A stretch of 64,000 nucleotides of DNA from an uncultured bacterium (GTDB lineage Bacteria > Verrucomicrobiota > Kiritimatiellia > RFP12 > UBA1067): contig CADCCW010000003.1 in assembly GCA_902800055.1 (NCBI GenBank), positions 3,376 to 67,375 on the forward strand. The letters are read 5' to 3'. How positions within the stretch are numbered: position 1 is the stretch's first letter; each line of letters opens with the position of its first letter. The translations under genes and the position numbers were made by a program. Below the pieces are notes generated by a model. That model saw nothing but the letters and a program-made list of their open reading frames with translations. It was not told where the DNA came from and made no database searches. Of this stretch, positions 1 through 7,857 are shown in pieces.

Positions 1-157
1 ATTCTTTCACTGCGAATTCCAACTTGATGGGTAATATTAAATCGTCGTCGGCCTATCGAAACGCAGTTCGCGATGGAGTTGTTCGGTTGGAATATTCCAC
101 TGTCAATAATTAGGATGCCCGCATAGCGAGGAAAGGATTTGGTAAGACAACTATCCG

Positions 158-481
158 ATGGCGAAGAACAGACAGATTGCAGAGAACCTGGTGCTGCTGC
201 GGATGGCGGTTGGCGCCGCAGGCGAGGACAAGAACCTCGCCTGGTGGCGCAGCGCGTTCTGCGGCGGCATGTCGGGGGCGTGCCTGGCGCCCGTCTTCCC
301 CAAGACCGTCGCGCTTGCGGCGCTGACAGGCGTCAATCCAACGGCCTGCCGCAAGGATCACGCCACGGCGATCGCGCACGACCTGGAGGATGCGCTTGGG
401 GAGGAGGTCGAGGTGGTCCTGGCGCCCAACCAGGTCGCGCGCAAGGTCATCGGCGTGGTGGGGAGCCTGCTCAAGGCATGA
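158..481 (+). CDS. BrxE-like small protein
   Basis: A 107-residue protein. The pattern around residues 14-75 (short hydrophobic helix, paired Trp, then L-A-P-V-F-P-K-T, then a His-Asp-rich helix) resembles my memory of the BrxE family, small accessory proteins of some BREX phage-defence loci whose function is unknown. No other BREX component is in the window, but the upstream side is cut off by the window edge. The start at 158 has a weak -10-like TAAGAC 9 nt upstream (143-148), so it may be leaderless. Its stop overlaps the next start by 4 nt (ATGA), implying translational coupling with the pseudouridine synthase. Family assignment is from pattern only. Confidence 0.5.
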   Translation: MAKNRQIAENLVLLRMAVGAAGEDKNLAWWRSAFCGGMSGACLAPVFPKTVALAALTGVNPTACRKDHATAIAHDLEDALGEEVEVVLAPNQVARKVIGVVGSLLKA

Positions 482-1365
482 GGGTCGGTCCCGGAGACCC
501 CCGGCGGCTGCAGGACTTTCTCGCGGCGAAGCTGAAGCTTTCGCGCCGCGCGGCGAAGGACCTGGTGGACCGCCGCCTCGTCTGGGTCAACCGCAAGTGC
601 GTCTGGATAGCAGGCTACGCGTTGAACGGCGGCGACGAGGTTGAGACCGCGAAGGCGGTCCCCAAGGCGCCGGTCAAGTTCCACGTGCGCGTTTTGTGGT
701 CCGACGCGAACTACCTCGTCTGCGACAAGCCGGCGGGCGTCCTCACCTGCGGCGACGAGCGGTCGGCGGAGGCGATCCTGCGCGCCCAGGAGTCGCTCCC
801 CGGCCTCGCGGCGGTGCACCGGCTCGACCGCGACACCACCGGCTGCGTGCTTTTCGCCAAGACCGAGGCGGCGCGCGAGGCGGCGGTGGAGGTATTCAGG
901 ACGCGGCGGGTCTCCAAGACCTACCACGCGATCGGCGCGGGCGAGTTCCGCTACGCGCACCAGAAGATCGACGCGGAGCTGGACGGCGAGAGCGCCGTCT
1001 CCTACGTGACCCGCGAAATGCAGGGCGACGGCGCCTGCTTCCTCAGGGTGCGCATCGAGACCGGGCGCACCAACCAGATCCGGCGCCACCTAGCCTCGGT
1101 GCGCTGCCCGGTGGTTGGCGACCGGGTCTTCGGGCTCAAGCGCGCGCGCGACCCGCGCCTCATGCAGGTGCCGCGCCAGATGCTGCACGCCTCCACGCTT
1201 TCGCTGCCGAACCCGCTCGACCCGCACGCCGAGATCAGCGTCCATTCGCCGCTGCCGGCCGACTTCCGCGCCGCGCTCGCGCTGTTCGGGATGGGTAGGG
1301 GCAAGGCGGCCCAGAAGCCAAGGAAAAAGAAGCCGGCCGCGTCCGGCGGAAAGGGGAGAAGATGA
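478..1365 (+). CDS. RluA-family rRNA/tRNA pseudouridine synthase
   Basis: A 295-residue enzyme that would isomerise uridine to pseudouridine in rRNA or tRNA. An S4-like RNA-binding domain occupies about residues 8-58. The catalytic domain follows, with the RluA signature HRLDRDTTG at 114-122; D117 is the expected catalytic aspartate. The later segment GRTNQIRRHL is the conserved RluA substrate-loop motif. The C-terminal 25 residues are Lys/Arg-rich and probably disordered. The start at 478 is chosen because it overlaps the upstream stop (ATGA) and falls just before the S4 domain. The stop overlaps the fucosidase start by 4 nt. The exact target uridine cannot be told from sequence. Confidence 0.9.
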   Translation: MRVGPGDPRRLQDFLAAKLKLSRRAAKDLVDRRLVWVNRKCVWIAGYALNGGDEVETAKAVPKAPVKFHVRVLWSDANYLVCDKPAGVLTCGDERSAEAILRAQESLPGLAAVHRLDRDTTGCVLFAKTEAAREAAVEVFRTRRVSKTYHAIGAGEFRYAHQKIDAELDGESAVSYVTREMQGDGACFLRVRIETGRTNQIRRHLASVRCPVVGDRVFGLKRARDPRLMQVPRQMLHASTLSLPNPLDPHAEISVHSPLPADFRAALALFGMGRGKAAQKPRKKKPAASGGKGRR

Positions 1366-2750
1366 GGAAACTGGTGTTTGCCGTGGCGGCTGCCGCGTGT
1401 GCGTCCATGGCGTTCGCCGAGTACGAGGCGAAGTGGGAGTCGCTCGACTCCCGTCCGGTGCCGCAGTGGTGGCAGGACGCGAAGTTCGGCATCTTCATCC
1501 ACTGGGGCCCCTACGCGGTGCCGGCGTTCGGCAACATCACCAAGGACGGCAAGTTCGCGTGGGACTGCTACGCCGAGTGGTACCAGGGCTTCATGCTCAA
1601 GGGCAAGAAGCCGTACCTCGAACACCACGAGAAGTTCTACCACAACGCGCCATACGGCAACTTCGCCGCGCAGTTCAAGGCGGAGCACTTCGACCCCGCC
1701 GAGTGGGCGCGGCTGTTCAAGCAGGCCGGCGCGAAGTACGTCGTCCTCACCTCGAAGCACCACGACGGCTATGCGCTCTGGCCGAGCCCGGAGTCTCCCT
1801 ACTACAACGCCGTCGCCATGGGCTCGGGCCGCGACCTCGCGGGCGAGTTCTGCAAGGCGATGCGCGAAGCCGGCCTCAAGCGCGGCTTCTACTTCTCGAT
1901 GCTCGAGTACGCGAACCCGCTCTATCCCGGCATCCGCGACGGCCAGCCCTCGCCGACCGCGCTCACGCCGGAGGAGTGGAACCGCCGCGTCAACCTGCCG
2001 CAGCTCAAGGAGCTCGCCGAGAACTACGAGGCGGACATCATCTGGCCTGACGGCGAGTGGGACTACCCGTCCGACCGCCACTGCTCGAAGGAGTACCTCG
2101 CCTGGCTCTTCAACGAGTCGAAGGTGAAGGACACCGTCGTCGTCAACGACCGCTGGGGCAAGGAGTGCCGCGGCCACCACGGCGGCCACTACACCACCGA
2201 GTACGTCCTCGAGGGCGGCGACGCCTCTGGCGACAGCGCGGCGCATCCGTGGGAGGAGTGCCGCGGCATCGGCAACTCGTTCGGCTACTCGAAGTTCGAG
2301 ACACCGAAGGACTACATGTCGCGCGAGCGCTGCGTGGAGACTTTGGTCAACTGCGTCTCGCGCGGCGGCAACCTGCTGCTCAACGTGGGGCCGACGGCGG
2401 ACGGGCGCATCCCGGCGATCATGCAGGACCGCCTGCTCGCGATCGGCCGCTGGCTCGACGTGAACGGCGAGGCGATCTACGCATCGGCGAAGTGGGACGA
2501 GGCGCCGAAGGGCCTCAAGGGCGTCTACTTCACCCGCAAGGGGAACGACCTCTACCTCATCTCCTTCGCCTCCGGCCGTACGCCGATCACGGCGAAGACG
2601 GGCGAGGTGAAGTCGGTCGCGGTGCTCGGCGCGCCGTCGGCCAAGGTCGACTGGTCGGTGAAGGACGGCGTCCTTACCGTCGTTCTGCCTGCGTTCGCCG
2701 CCGGCGAGATGCCGTGCGAGTTCGCGCCGGTTCTGAAGATTTCGCGTTGA
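1362..2750 (+). CDS. secreted alpha-L-fucosidase, GH29
   Basis: A 462-residue exported glycoside hydrolase expected to release terminal L-fucose from host or plant glycans by a retaining mechanism. A Sec signal peptide spans residues 1-19, ending in AFA. Family motifs are the active-site HHDG at 133-136 and the nucleophile context WPDGEW at 228-233, with D230 the likely nucleophile. A beta-sandwich-like tail follows from about residue 375. Length fits GH29 with one C-terminal domain. It is coupled by a 4-nt overlap to the RNA-modification gene, an odd functional pairing that may only reflect shared transcription. Export to the periplasm or outside is inferred from the signal peptide. Confidence 0.92.
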   Translation: MRKLVFAVAAAACASMAFAEYEAKWESLDSRPVPQWWQDAKFGIFIHWGPYAVPAFGNITKDGKFAWDCYAEWYQGFMLKGKKPYLEHHEKFYHNAPYGNFAAQFKAEHFDPAEWARLFKQAGAKYVVLTSKHHDGYALWPSPESPYYNAVAMGSGRDLAGEFCKAMREAGLKRGFYFSMLEYANPLYPGIRDGQPSPTALTPEEWNRRVNLPQLKELAENYEADIIWPDGEWDYPSDRHCSKEYLAWLFNESKVKDTVVVNDRWGKECRGHHGGHYTTEYVLEGGDASGDSAAHPWEECRGIGNSFGYSKFETPKDYMSRERCVETLVNCVSRGGNLLLNVGPTADGRIPAIMQDRLLAIGRWLDVNGEAIYASAKWDEAPKGLKGVYFTRKGNDLYLISFASGRTPITAKTGEVKSVAVLGAPSAKVDWSVKDGVLTVVLPAFAAGEMPCEFAPVLKISR

Positions 2751-2756
2751 AAAGCT

Positions 2757-2800
2757 GCGGAAGGAGTTCCGCCGACGCTCAGTCGCACGCGGCGTTTTTT
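2757..2800 (+). terminator. possible terminator after the fucosidase gene
   Basis: A stem GCGGAA/TTCCGC (2757-2772) is followed by CGCCG (2770-2774) that can pair with CGGCG (2790-2794), directly before six T residues (2795-2800). The T run also forms the upstream flank of the hisB promoter. The two stems compete for the same bases and the second loop is long, so this is only a moderate candidate. Confidence 0.4.
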
Positions 2801-2808
2801 GGTATAAT
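2801..2808 (+). promoter_or_regulatory. extended -10 promoter of hisB
   Basis: TATAAT at 2803-2808 is preceded by TGG, giving an extended -10. Six bases separate it from the hisB ATG at 2815, so transcription should start at or next to the A of ATG. No TTGACA-like -35 is seen at the expected distance. Confidence 0.8.
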
Positions 2809-2814
2809 ACGCGC

Positions 2815-3399
2815 ATGAGAACGGCAAAGATTGAACGCAGCACCAAGGAGACGAAGGTCTCCGTGGAGCTGAACCTTGATGGAACCGGAGCGGGCTCGAT
2901 CGAGACCGGCATCGGGTTCTTCGACCACATGCTGGAGCTCTTGAAGAAGCATGCGCTCATCGACCTGACGGTCAAGGCGGAGGGCGACCTGAAGGTCGAC
3001 TACCACCACACGGTGGAGGACGTGGGGCTCGTTTTTGGCAAGGCGCTCGACCAGGCGCTCGGCGACCGCGTCGGCCTCGTGCGCTACGGCTTCGCCTCGA
3101 TTCCGATGGACGAGGCGCTCTGCGAGACTTCGCTTGATCTCGGCGGGCGTCCGTTCCTGGTGATGCAGTGTGCGATGAAGCACATGTTCGTGAAGGACTT
3201 CGAGGTGAAGCTGGTCGAGGAGTTCTTCCGCGCCGTCTCGGTCGAGGCGCGCGCCAACATTCATCTTCGCCAGATCTACGGCGACGAGGCCCACCACGTC
3301 TGCGAAGGACTGTTCAAGAGCTTCGCGCGCGCGCTCAGGGCGGCAAAGGCGATTGATCTGCTCGAAAAGGGCGTCCCGTCCTCAAAGGGCGTTATTTAG
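2815..3399 (+). CDS. hisB: imidazoleglycerol-phosphate dehydratase
   Basis: A 194-residue single-domain HisB, catalysing the dehydration of imidazole glycerol phosphate in histidine biosynthesis. Metal-binding motifs are present: FFDHM near residue 40, DYHHTVEDVG near 62-71 and the C-terminal DEAHH. Length is normal for monofunctional HisB (about 195). It stands alone, not in a his operon; hisA is 11.4 kb downstream. It appears leaderless. Its last 18 nt overlap the convergent regulator frame, and its last 72 nt are copied at 6602-6673 as part of a duplicated segment. Confidence 0.96.
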   Translation: MRTAKIERSTKETKVSVELNLDGTGAGSIETGIGFFDHMLELLKKHALIDLTVKAEGDLKVDYHHTVEDVGLVFGKALDQALGDRVGLVRYGFASIPMDEALCETSLDLGGRPFLVMQCAMKHMFVKDFEVKLVEEFFRAVSVEARANIHLRQIYGDEAHHVCEGLFKSFARALRAAKAIDLLEKGVPSSKGVI

Positions 3400-3458
3400 C
3401 CAGTAGACCCTAGCCGCGGGCGCGCGCCCAGGCGCGGGGTGAGAGCCCGACGTGCCGT
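3328..3458. repeat. 131-bp duplicated segment, copy 1
   Basis: This segment spans the last 72 bp of hisB and the 3' end of the facing regulator gene. It matches 6602-6732 with a single difference (T at 3359, C at 6633). Identity stops abruptly at 3458, inside the regulator's helix-turn-helix coding region, although the regulator genes continue to be homologous beyond it at lower identity. Confidence 0.95.
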
Positions 3459-4509
3459 TTCCGCAGTCTGCGGCGATTTCGTCGAGGGACATCTGGGTTG
3501 TTTTCAGGAGCTTCTGCGCGTGCCTGATGCGCGCCTCGGCGATTGACGCGCCGATTGTGGTCCCCCTGACCTGACGGAACCTCAGCTCCGCCAGCCGCCG
3601 CGAGACTCGCATCGCGCGGACGACGGATGTCACAGTAATCCCCTTGGCGAAATTGCCGCAGATGAAGTCCATGCCAGCCTGGACGATGGCCTCGGCGGAG
3701 TAGACCGGACGCGTCGATGCCCGTACGACCATGCTGCTTCCGCTGACGAGCGGAATGCGGTGCGGTGGCTTGCCCGGCCCTGACAGCAGCCGGTCGAGCT
3801 CCTTGGCGGCCTCGTAGCCCTCGCGCTCGAAGTCCGGCTCGATGCTGGTGAGCGTCGGGTCGCTGTGGTTGCACAGCAGCGTGTCGTTGTCCACGCCGAT
3901 GACGGCGACCTCGGCGGGAACCCTCACTCCGGCGCTTTTGCAGGCGCTGAGAACGTTCGAGGCGCAGCGGTCGTTCGCGCAGAAGACGAAGACTGGCCCG
4001 GACTGTCCGGACAGCGTGTCCAGCAGCTGGTGGAAAGAGCCTTTCGCCGGGTGCGGCAGCGCCGCGTATTTCACGCCGGTTCCTGCGACGAGTTTCCGGA
4101 AATTCCGTTCGCGGAGGACCGACCATTCGGATCTGTCGGGATCGTGCACATAGACGTAGCTCTTGAACCGGCCGAGCTCGCGGATGTGCGCGGCAGCGAG
4201 CCGCGCGATTTCGCGGTTGTCGATCTTCACGGTCGAGATTGACGCGGCGGATTTCGGCAGCAGCCTCCTCTCGACGCCGAGCGCGACAATCGGAACCCGC
4301 GCACTCGCGATGCGGGCGAATTCCCCGGCATGTTTTCCGTCCACGATATAGCCTGCCGCCGGAATGGAGCTGCTGTTGAACGGATCTACGACTGTTGTCC
4401 AGTTTAGCGCGTGCTCATGGATGTAGCGGAAGATGCCGGACAGCTGGAGTCTTCCGCTCCCGCCGATGCAGTCGAGCAGCAGTGATATCGTGACGGGTGA
4501 TTTCGACAT
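3382..4509 (-). CDS. XylR-like LacI-fold/AraC regulator with damaged HTH
   Basis: A 375-residue regulator. Residues about 5-260 form a LacI-type periplasmic-binding fold for a sugar-like effector; the DPTLTSIEPDFEREG segment near 230 is typical of XylR-like AraC regulators. An AraC-type first helix-turn-helix covers about 285-345. The frame is then wrong: after LDEIAADCG it runs into an unrelated tail, whereas the expected AraC C-terminus (RHVGLSPRAWARARG then stop at 3410) lies in another frame. About 13 residues of the second HTH are also missing, so DNA binding is probably impaired. The start at 4509 is chosen because TATAAT lies 7 nt upstream. It diverges from a LamG-like secreted protein, its likely target. 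Confidence 0.8.
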   Translation of the reverse strand: MSKSPVTISLLLDCIGGSGRLQLSGIFRYIHEHALNWTTVVDPFNSSSIPAAGYIVDGKHAGEFARIASARVPIVALGVERRLLPKSAASISTVKIDNREIARLAAAHIRELGRFKSYVYVHDPDRSEWSVLRERNFRKLVAGTGVKYAALPHPAKGSFHQLLDTLSGQSGPVFVFCANDRCASNVLSACKSAGVRVPAEVAVIGVDNDTLLCNHSDPTLTSIEPDFEREGYEAAKELDRLLSGPGKPPHRIPLVSGSSMVVRASTRPVYSAEAIVQAGMDFICGNFAKGITVTSVVRAMRVSRRLAELRFRQVRGTTIGASIAEARIRHAQKLLKTTQMSLDEIAADCGNGTSGSHPAPGRAPAARVYWLNNAL

Positions 4510-4516
4510 ATCCGGA

Positions 4517-4525
4517 ATTATACCA
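4517..4525 (-). promoter_or_regulatory. extended -10 promoter of regulator 1
   Basis: Read on the minus strand this is TGGTATAAT. Seven bases separate the -10 from the regulator ATG at 4509, predicting a leaderless transcript. It lies back-to-back with the promoter at 4570. Confidence 0.75.
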
Positions 4526-4567
4526 TAAATAATACGGCAGTTGCGCAAATGTGCTAAAAAATTTTGC

Positions 4568-4575
4568 GGTATAAT
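4568..4575 (+). promoter_or_regulatory. -10 promoter of the secreted LamG-like gene
   Basis: GGTATAAT with the -10 at 4570-4575; the TG of the extended motif is replaced by CG. The start codon is 80 nt away, giving a leader of roughly 75 nt. The 146-bp divergent region is where the facing regulator would be expected to bind. Confidence 0.65.
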
Positions 4576-4655
4576 ATAGTTAGGATTTGTTATCATATGC
4601 ATGATTTTAACAAGCAGATTCGTCTGCATACTCAGAATCCAACAGGAGCTACGAA

Positions 4656-6548
4656 ATGGACAGGATGAGAAAACTCGCATACGTTTTTGTCTTTGCGCTC
4701 GCCGCGTTGCCGCAGGCGACATTCGGAGAGCCCTCGCAGCGCACGGTGCGGATCGCCGCCGTGAATTCCGAGGACGGCAAGGTGACCTCGGTTGATTTGG
4801 CGGTGTCGGCCGGCGCGGACGCGCTCACGCTATACGCCGTGCATGGTGCCGCAGACCATGGCGCGGACATGACCGCCTGGGATTCCATTGATTCCGTGGC
4901 CACGGTTCCGGCGAGCGAGAGCGAAGAGACTTTCAACTACCCCATAAGCCGACCGCACGGCGCCGTCTATCGCTTTATGCTGGCCTCGGTTAACGCCCCT
5001 TTCAAGAAGCAGCTCGCCTTCCTCCAGTCAACGGGCTCGCAGCATTTCATCCTCGGGGATAAATGCCCCGACCAGAACTGGCGCGTCGCGGCCGATGTCA
5101 AATTCACCCTTGGCGGCACCTACGGATACTGGGGTGCCAGAAAGGCGGCGGGTAGCTTGTCTTTCGTCTGCCTGTGCGAGGGCGTCACCACGCTTCGCTT
5201 TGATACAGCAAACGGAAAGCCAACCTATAACGCCACAGACAATCGACGCTATCAAATCGACCAGTCGAACCAGGGCGCTTCCCTTGTCTGGGATGGCGGA
5301 GCCGACAATGTCATCGTCAGCACTGCCGATTTTACGTCGCCCTGCCCGATGGGGCTTTTCGCCGTCAACTCCAACGGATCGCCCACCGCGCTGAATCGCG
5401 GAAGGATGACTCTCTACAGCTTCAAGGTGTGGACGAACCGGACGGACGAGGCCTCGCTCATCTACGATCTTGTTCCCTGCGTCAAGAACGACGACACGGT
5501 GACGCTCTACAACCGCGTGGACGGGAGCTTTTTGTCGCCTGTTGGAACATTCAAATACGACGAGGCCGACGTTGTGGAGCCGACGGTCGGCGACTTGACG
5601 ATTGTCGCCTGCTCCGACCTTTTGACGGCGGACAAGCAAATCCTCTCCTCGTCCATTGCGCGGCGCAACGGCGTGCTGACGGGCAGGGCCGTCGTCACGA
5701 CTGGATTTGACACGAATACCGTGATAGTCGCGTATGGTTCCGCGGATGGCGGGGACGACCCGGCGCGCTGGGAAAACTGCGAGATTCTGGGATCGGCCGC
5801 CTTCGATGCGACTACATTCTCCGCTGCGCTGCCTTTCGAATGGAGCGATTCGGTTCGTTACGCCCGCTTCTTCACAGTTCCGCAATCTGATTCGCTCGGC
5901 GACAAGTTGCTCAAGTCCTCGGGGACGCAGTATATCGTGACGGACTACACGGCAACCAGCAATACAATGGTCGAGGCAAGAGTGGCATTTCTGGACACTT
6001 CGTCTACTGCTGCGCTTTGGTCTGGCCGTGAGAGCGCCAACTCCAGCACCTTCGGCATGATGCTTTACCAAGGCGGGATTAGAGTTGACTATGGAAGCGA
6101 GGTGCATCAAATGACAGGCCCAATCGCCGCCGGCGGCACTCTGCACACGGTCTCGATGGGCGGTCTTCAGTTCAGCTATGATGGAGCAACTTCATCGTTT
6201 AGCGCCTCAAGCAAGCCTTTGACCGTCGCCGGCGCACCGCTGACATTCTTCGCCGTGAACAACGCCGGGACAATCTCCTACAACTCGCGCGTCACGTTCG
6301 CCGAGGTGAAGGTGTGGTCGGAATATGCGGATGAGACCTCGCTTGTCCTGCATCTCAAGCCGGCGATCAAGGACGGGCGCTGCGGCTTCCGCAACATCCT
6401 TGAGGGCGGCAAGTTCTACCCCAACAGCGCAACGAGCGGCGACGACTTCGACGTCGCCTATTACCCCGACCTCAGAGTTCTCAGCGTCTCAGACGTCATG
6501 AGCGACAGTGGTTCGGACGGAACCGGCACCGTAATCCGCCTCATCTAG
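4656..6548 (+). CDS. secreted protein with two LamG-like domains
   Basis: A 630-residue exported protein of unknown function. A signal peptide lies at about residues 1-24. Two concanavalin A/LamG-like units follow, at about 115-300 and 420-600, each starting with a phrase of the type LxSTGSQHFI or LKSSGTQYIV and ending with a V-K-V-W strand. Such jelly-roll domains often bind or sit on glycans, but no catalytic residues are recognisable. The start at 4656 has an SD (AGGAG, 8 nt spacing); a second ATG at 4665 would give a cleaner signal peptide. It is divergent from regulator 1, suggesting regulation by that protein, and resembles in layout the 7858 protein beside regulator 2. Confidence 0.75.
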   Translation: MDRMRKLAYVFVFALAALPQATFGEPSQRTVRIAAVNSEDGKVTSVDLAVSAGADALTLYAVHGAADHGADMTAWDSIDSVATVPASESEETFNYPISRPHGAVYRFMLASVNAPFKKQLAFLQSTGSQHFILGDKCPDQNWRVAADVKFTLGGTYGYWGARKAAGSLSFVCLCEGVTTLRFDTANGKPTYNATDNRRYQIDQSNQGASLVWDGGADNVIVSTADFTSPCPMGLFAVNSNGSPTALNRGRMTLYSFKVWTNRTDEASLIYDLVPCVKNDDTVTLYNRVDGSFLSPVGTFKYDEADVVEPTVGDLTIVACSDLLTADKQILSSSIARRNGVLTGRAVVTTGFDTNTVIVAYGSADGGDDPARWENCEILGSAAFDATTFSAALPFEWSDSVRYARFFTVPQSDSLGDKLLKSSGTQYIVTDYTATSNTMVEARVAFLDTSSTAALWSGRESANSSTFGMMLYQGGIRVDYGSEVHQMTGPIAAGGTLHTVSMGGLQFSYDGATSSFSASSKPLTVAGAPLTFFAVNNAGTISYNSRVTFAEVKVWSEYADETSLVLHLKPAIKDGRCGFRNILEGGKFYPNSATSGDDFDVAYYPDLRVLSVSDVMSDSGSDGTGTVIRLI

Positions 6549-6601
6549 TCCAGAAACCGGCGACTGCGCCCTGATGGCAGACGCCGCGCGCGGCACTTGC
6601 A

Positions 6602-6673
6602 CGCGCGCTCAGGGCGGCAAAGGCGATTGATCCGCTCGAAAAGGGCGTCCCGTCCTCAAAGGGCGTTATTTAG
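6602..6673 (+). pseudogene. hisB 3'-end fragment
   Basis: These 72 bases reproduce the end of hisB including its TAG stop at 6671-6673, with one Leu-to-Pro change. There is no start or preceding hisB sequence; the bases before 6602 are unrelated. It came with the duplicated regulator tail and is not expected to be translated. Confidence 0.85.
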
Positions 6674-6732
6674 CCAGTAGACCCTAGCCGCGGGCGCGCG
6701 CCCAGGCGCGGGGTGAGAGCCCGACGTGCCGT
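6602..6732. repeat. 131-bp duplicated segment, copy 2
   Basis: A second copy of 3328-3458 with one substitution. Its first 72 bp (6602-6673) are an orphan fragment of the hisB 3' end with no upstream hisB; the rest is the 3' end of regulator 2. Beyond 6732 the sequence no longer matches at the same offset, because regulator 2 lacks about 24 bp present in regulator 1. Confidence 0.95.
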
Positions 6733-7761
6733 GGCGAGGGACATATTCGTCGTCTTCAGGAGCTTCTGGGCGTGCTTGACGCGCGCCGCGGCGATTTCCG
6801 CGCCGATGGTTGTCCCCTTGACCTGGTGGAACCTCAGCTCCGCCAGCCGACGCGAGACCCGCATGGCGCGGGTGACGGATGTCACCGTGATTCCCTGGGC
6901 GAAATTGCCGCGGATAAATTCCATGCCAGCCTGGACGATTGCCTCGGCAGTGTAGACCGGGCGCGTCGACGACCGCACGACCACGCCGCTGCCGCGGACG
7001 AGCGGCATACGGTGCGCCGCCTTGCCCGGGCGCGACAACAGCCGGTCGAGCTCCTTCGCGGCCTCGTATCCCTCTCGCTCGAAGTCCGGCTCGATGCTGG
7101 TGAGAGTCGGGTCGCTGTAGTTGCAGAGGAGCGTGTCGTTGTCCACGCCGACGACGGCGACATCGGCGGGCACCTTCAGTCCGGCGCTCTTGCAGGCGCT
7201 GAGGACGTTCGAGGCGCAGCGGTCGTTCGCGCAGAAGACGGCGACTGGTTTGGGCTGTCCGGCCAGGGTGTCCAGCAGCCGCATGAACGAATCGTTCGCC
7301 GGGTGCGGGAGCGCCGCGTATGCCGCGCCGCCATCGGCCACGAGTTTCCGGAAGCGGCGCTCGCGGATGGTCGACCACTCGGACATGTCGGGGTCGTGTA
7401 CGTAGACATAGCCATTGAATCGTCCGAGCTCCCTAAAGTGCGCTGCGGCGAGTCGGGCGATCTCCCCGTTGTCGATTTTCACGTCCGAGACAGGCGCGGA
7501 GAATCGCGGCAGCAGCTTCTTCTCGACGTCGAGCGTGACGACCGGAACGCGCTCGCGCGCTATGCTGGCGAACTCGCCGGCGTGCAGTCCGTCCACGATG
7601 TAGCCGGCCGCCGGAAGCGCGCTGCTGTCGAACGGCCTTACGACCGTCGTCCAGTTCGGCGCGCGCTCGTGGATGTAGCGGAAAATGCCGGAGAGCCGAA
7701 GCCTTCCGCTCCCGCCGGTGCAGGCGAGCAGCAGCGATACCGTGAGGGGAGATTTCGTCAT
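6670..7761 (-). CDS. XylR-like regulator, paralogue 2, truncated HTH
   Basis: A 363-residue paralogue of the regulator at 3382-4509, roughly 80% identical by eye through the effector-binding fold (about 5-260) and the first AraC helix-turn-helix. It diverges after KLLKTTNMSLA. Here the DEIA helix and the second HTH are gone and the frame runs off into an unrelated tail. The expected AraC C-terminus survives out of frame in the duplicated 131-bp segment. The start at 7761 is supported by TATAAT 7 nt upstream; the longer frame to 7809 would include the promoter. It diverges from the LamG-like gene at 7858. It may be a decaying gene or an effector-binding protein without full DNA binding. Confidence 0.78.
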   Translation of the reverse strand: MTKSPLTVSLLLACTGGSGRLRLSGIFRYIHERAPNWTTVVRPFDSSALPAAGYIVDGLHAGEFASIARERVPVVTLDVEKKLLPRFSAPVSDVKIDNGEIARLAAAHFRELGRFNGYVYVHDPDMSEWSTIRERRFRKLVADGGAAYAALPHPANDSFMRLLDTLAGQPKPVAVFCANDRCASNVLSACKSAGLKVPADVAVVGVDNDTLLCNYSDPTLTSIEPDFEREGYEAAKELDRLLSRPGKAAHRMPLVRGSGVVVRSSTRPVYTAEAIVQAGMEFIRGNFAQGITVTSVTRAMRVSRRLAELRFHQVKGTTIGAEIAAARVKHAQKLLKTTNMSLATARRALTPRLGARPRLGSTG

Positions 7762-7768
7762 GGCACGT

Positions 7769-7777
7769 ATTATACCA
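7769..7777 (-). promoter_or_regulatory. extended -10 promoter of regulator 2
   Basis: TGGTATAAT on the minus strand, 7 nt from the regulator ATG at 7761. It faces the 7842-7850 promoter across a 96-bp divergent gap, the same arrangement as at 4510-4655. Confidence 0.75.
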
Positions 7778-7841
7778 CAAACCAAAGACTCTGTTGCGAG
7801 AAAATCCAATTTTTTTGTGCGCCATAGTCCAATGAAGGTAT

Positions 7842-7850
7842 TGGTATAAT
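7842..7850 (+). promoter_or_regulatory. extended -10 promoter of the 7858 gene
   Basis: TGGTATAAT with a 7-nt gap to the ATG at 7858. No Shine-Dalgarno can fit in the predicted transcript, so the mRNA is expected to be leaderless even though the product is exported. Confidence 0.78.
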
Positions 7851-7857
7851 ATACAGC

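Noticed and set aside
1002-2975. A 657-codon minus-strand frame across the fucosidase and hisB
   Set aside because: Spans two confirmed genes on the other strand, has low-complexity composition and no ribosome site.
4510-4722. 71 extra N-terminal residues for regulator 1
   Set aside because: This stretch includes the promoter and divergent region; the paralogue aligns from MSKSP/MTKSP only, which lies 7 nt after the -10.
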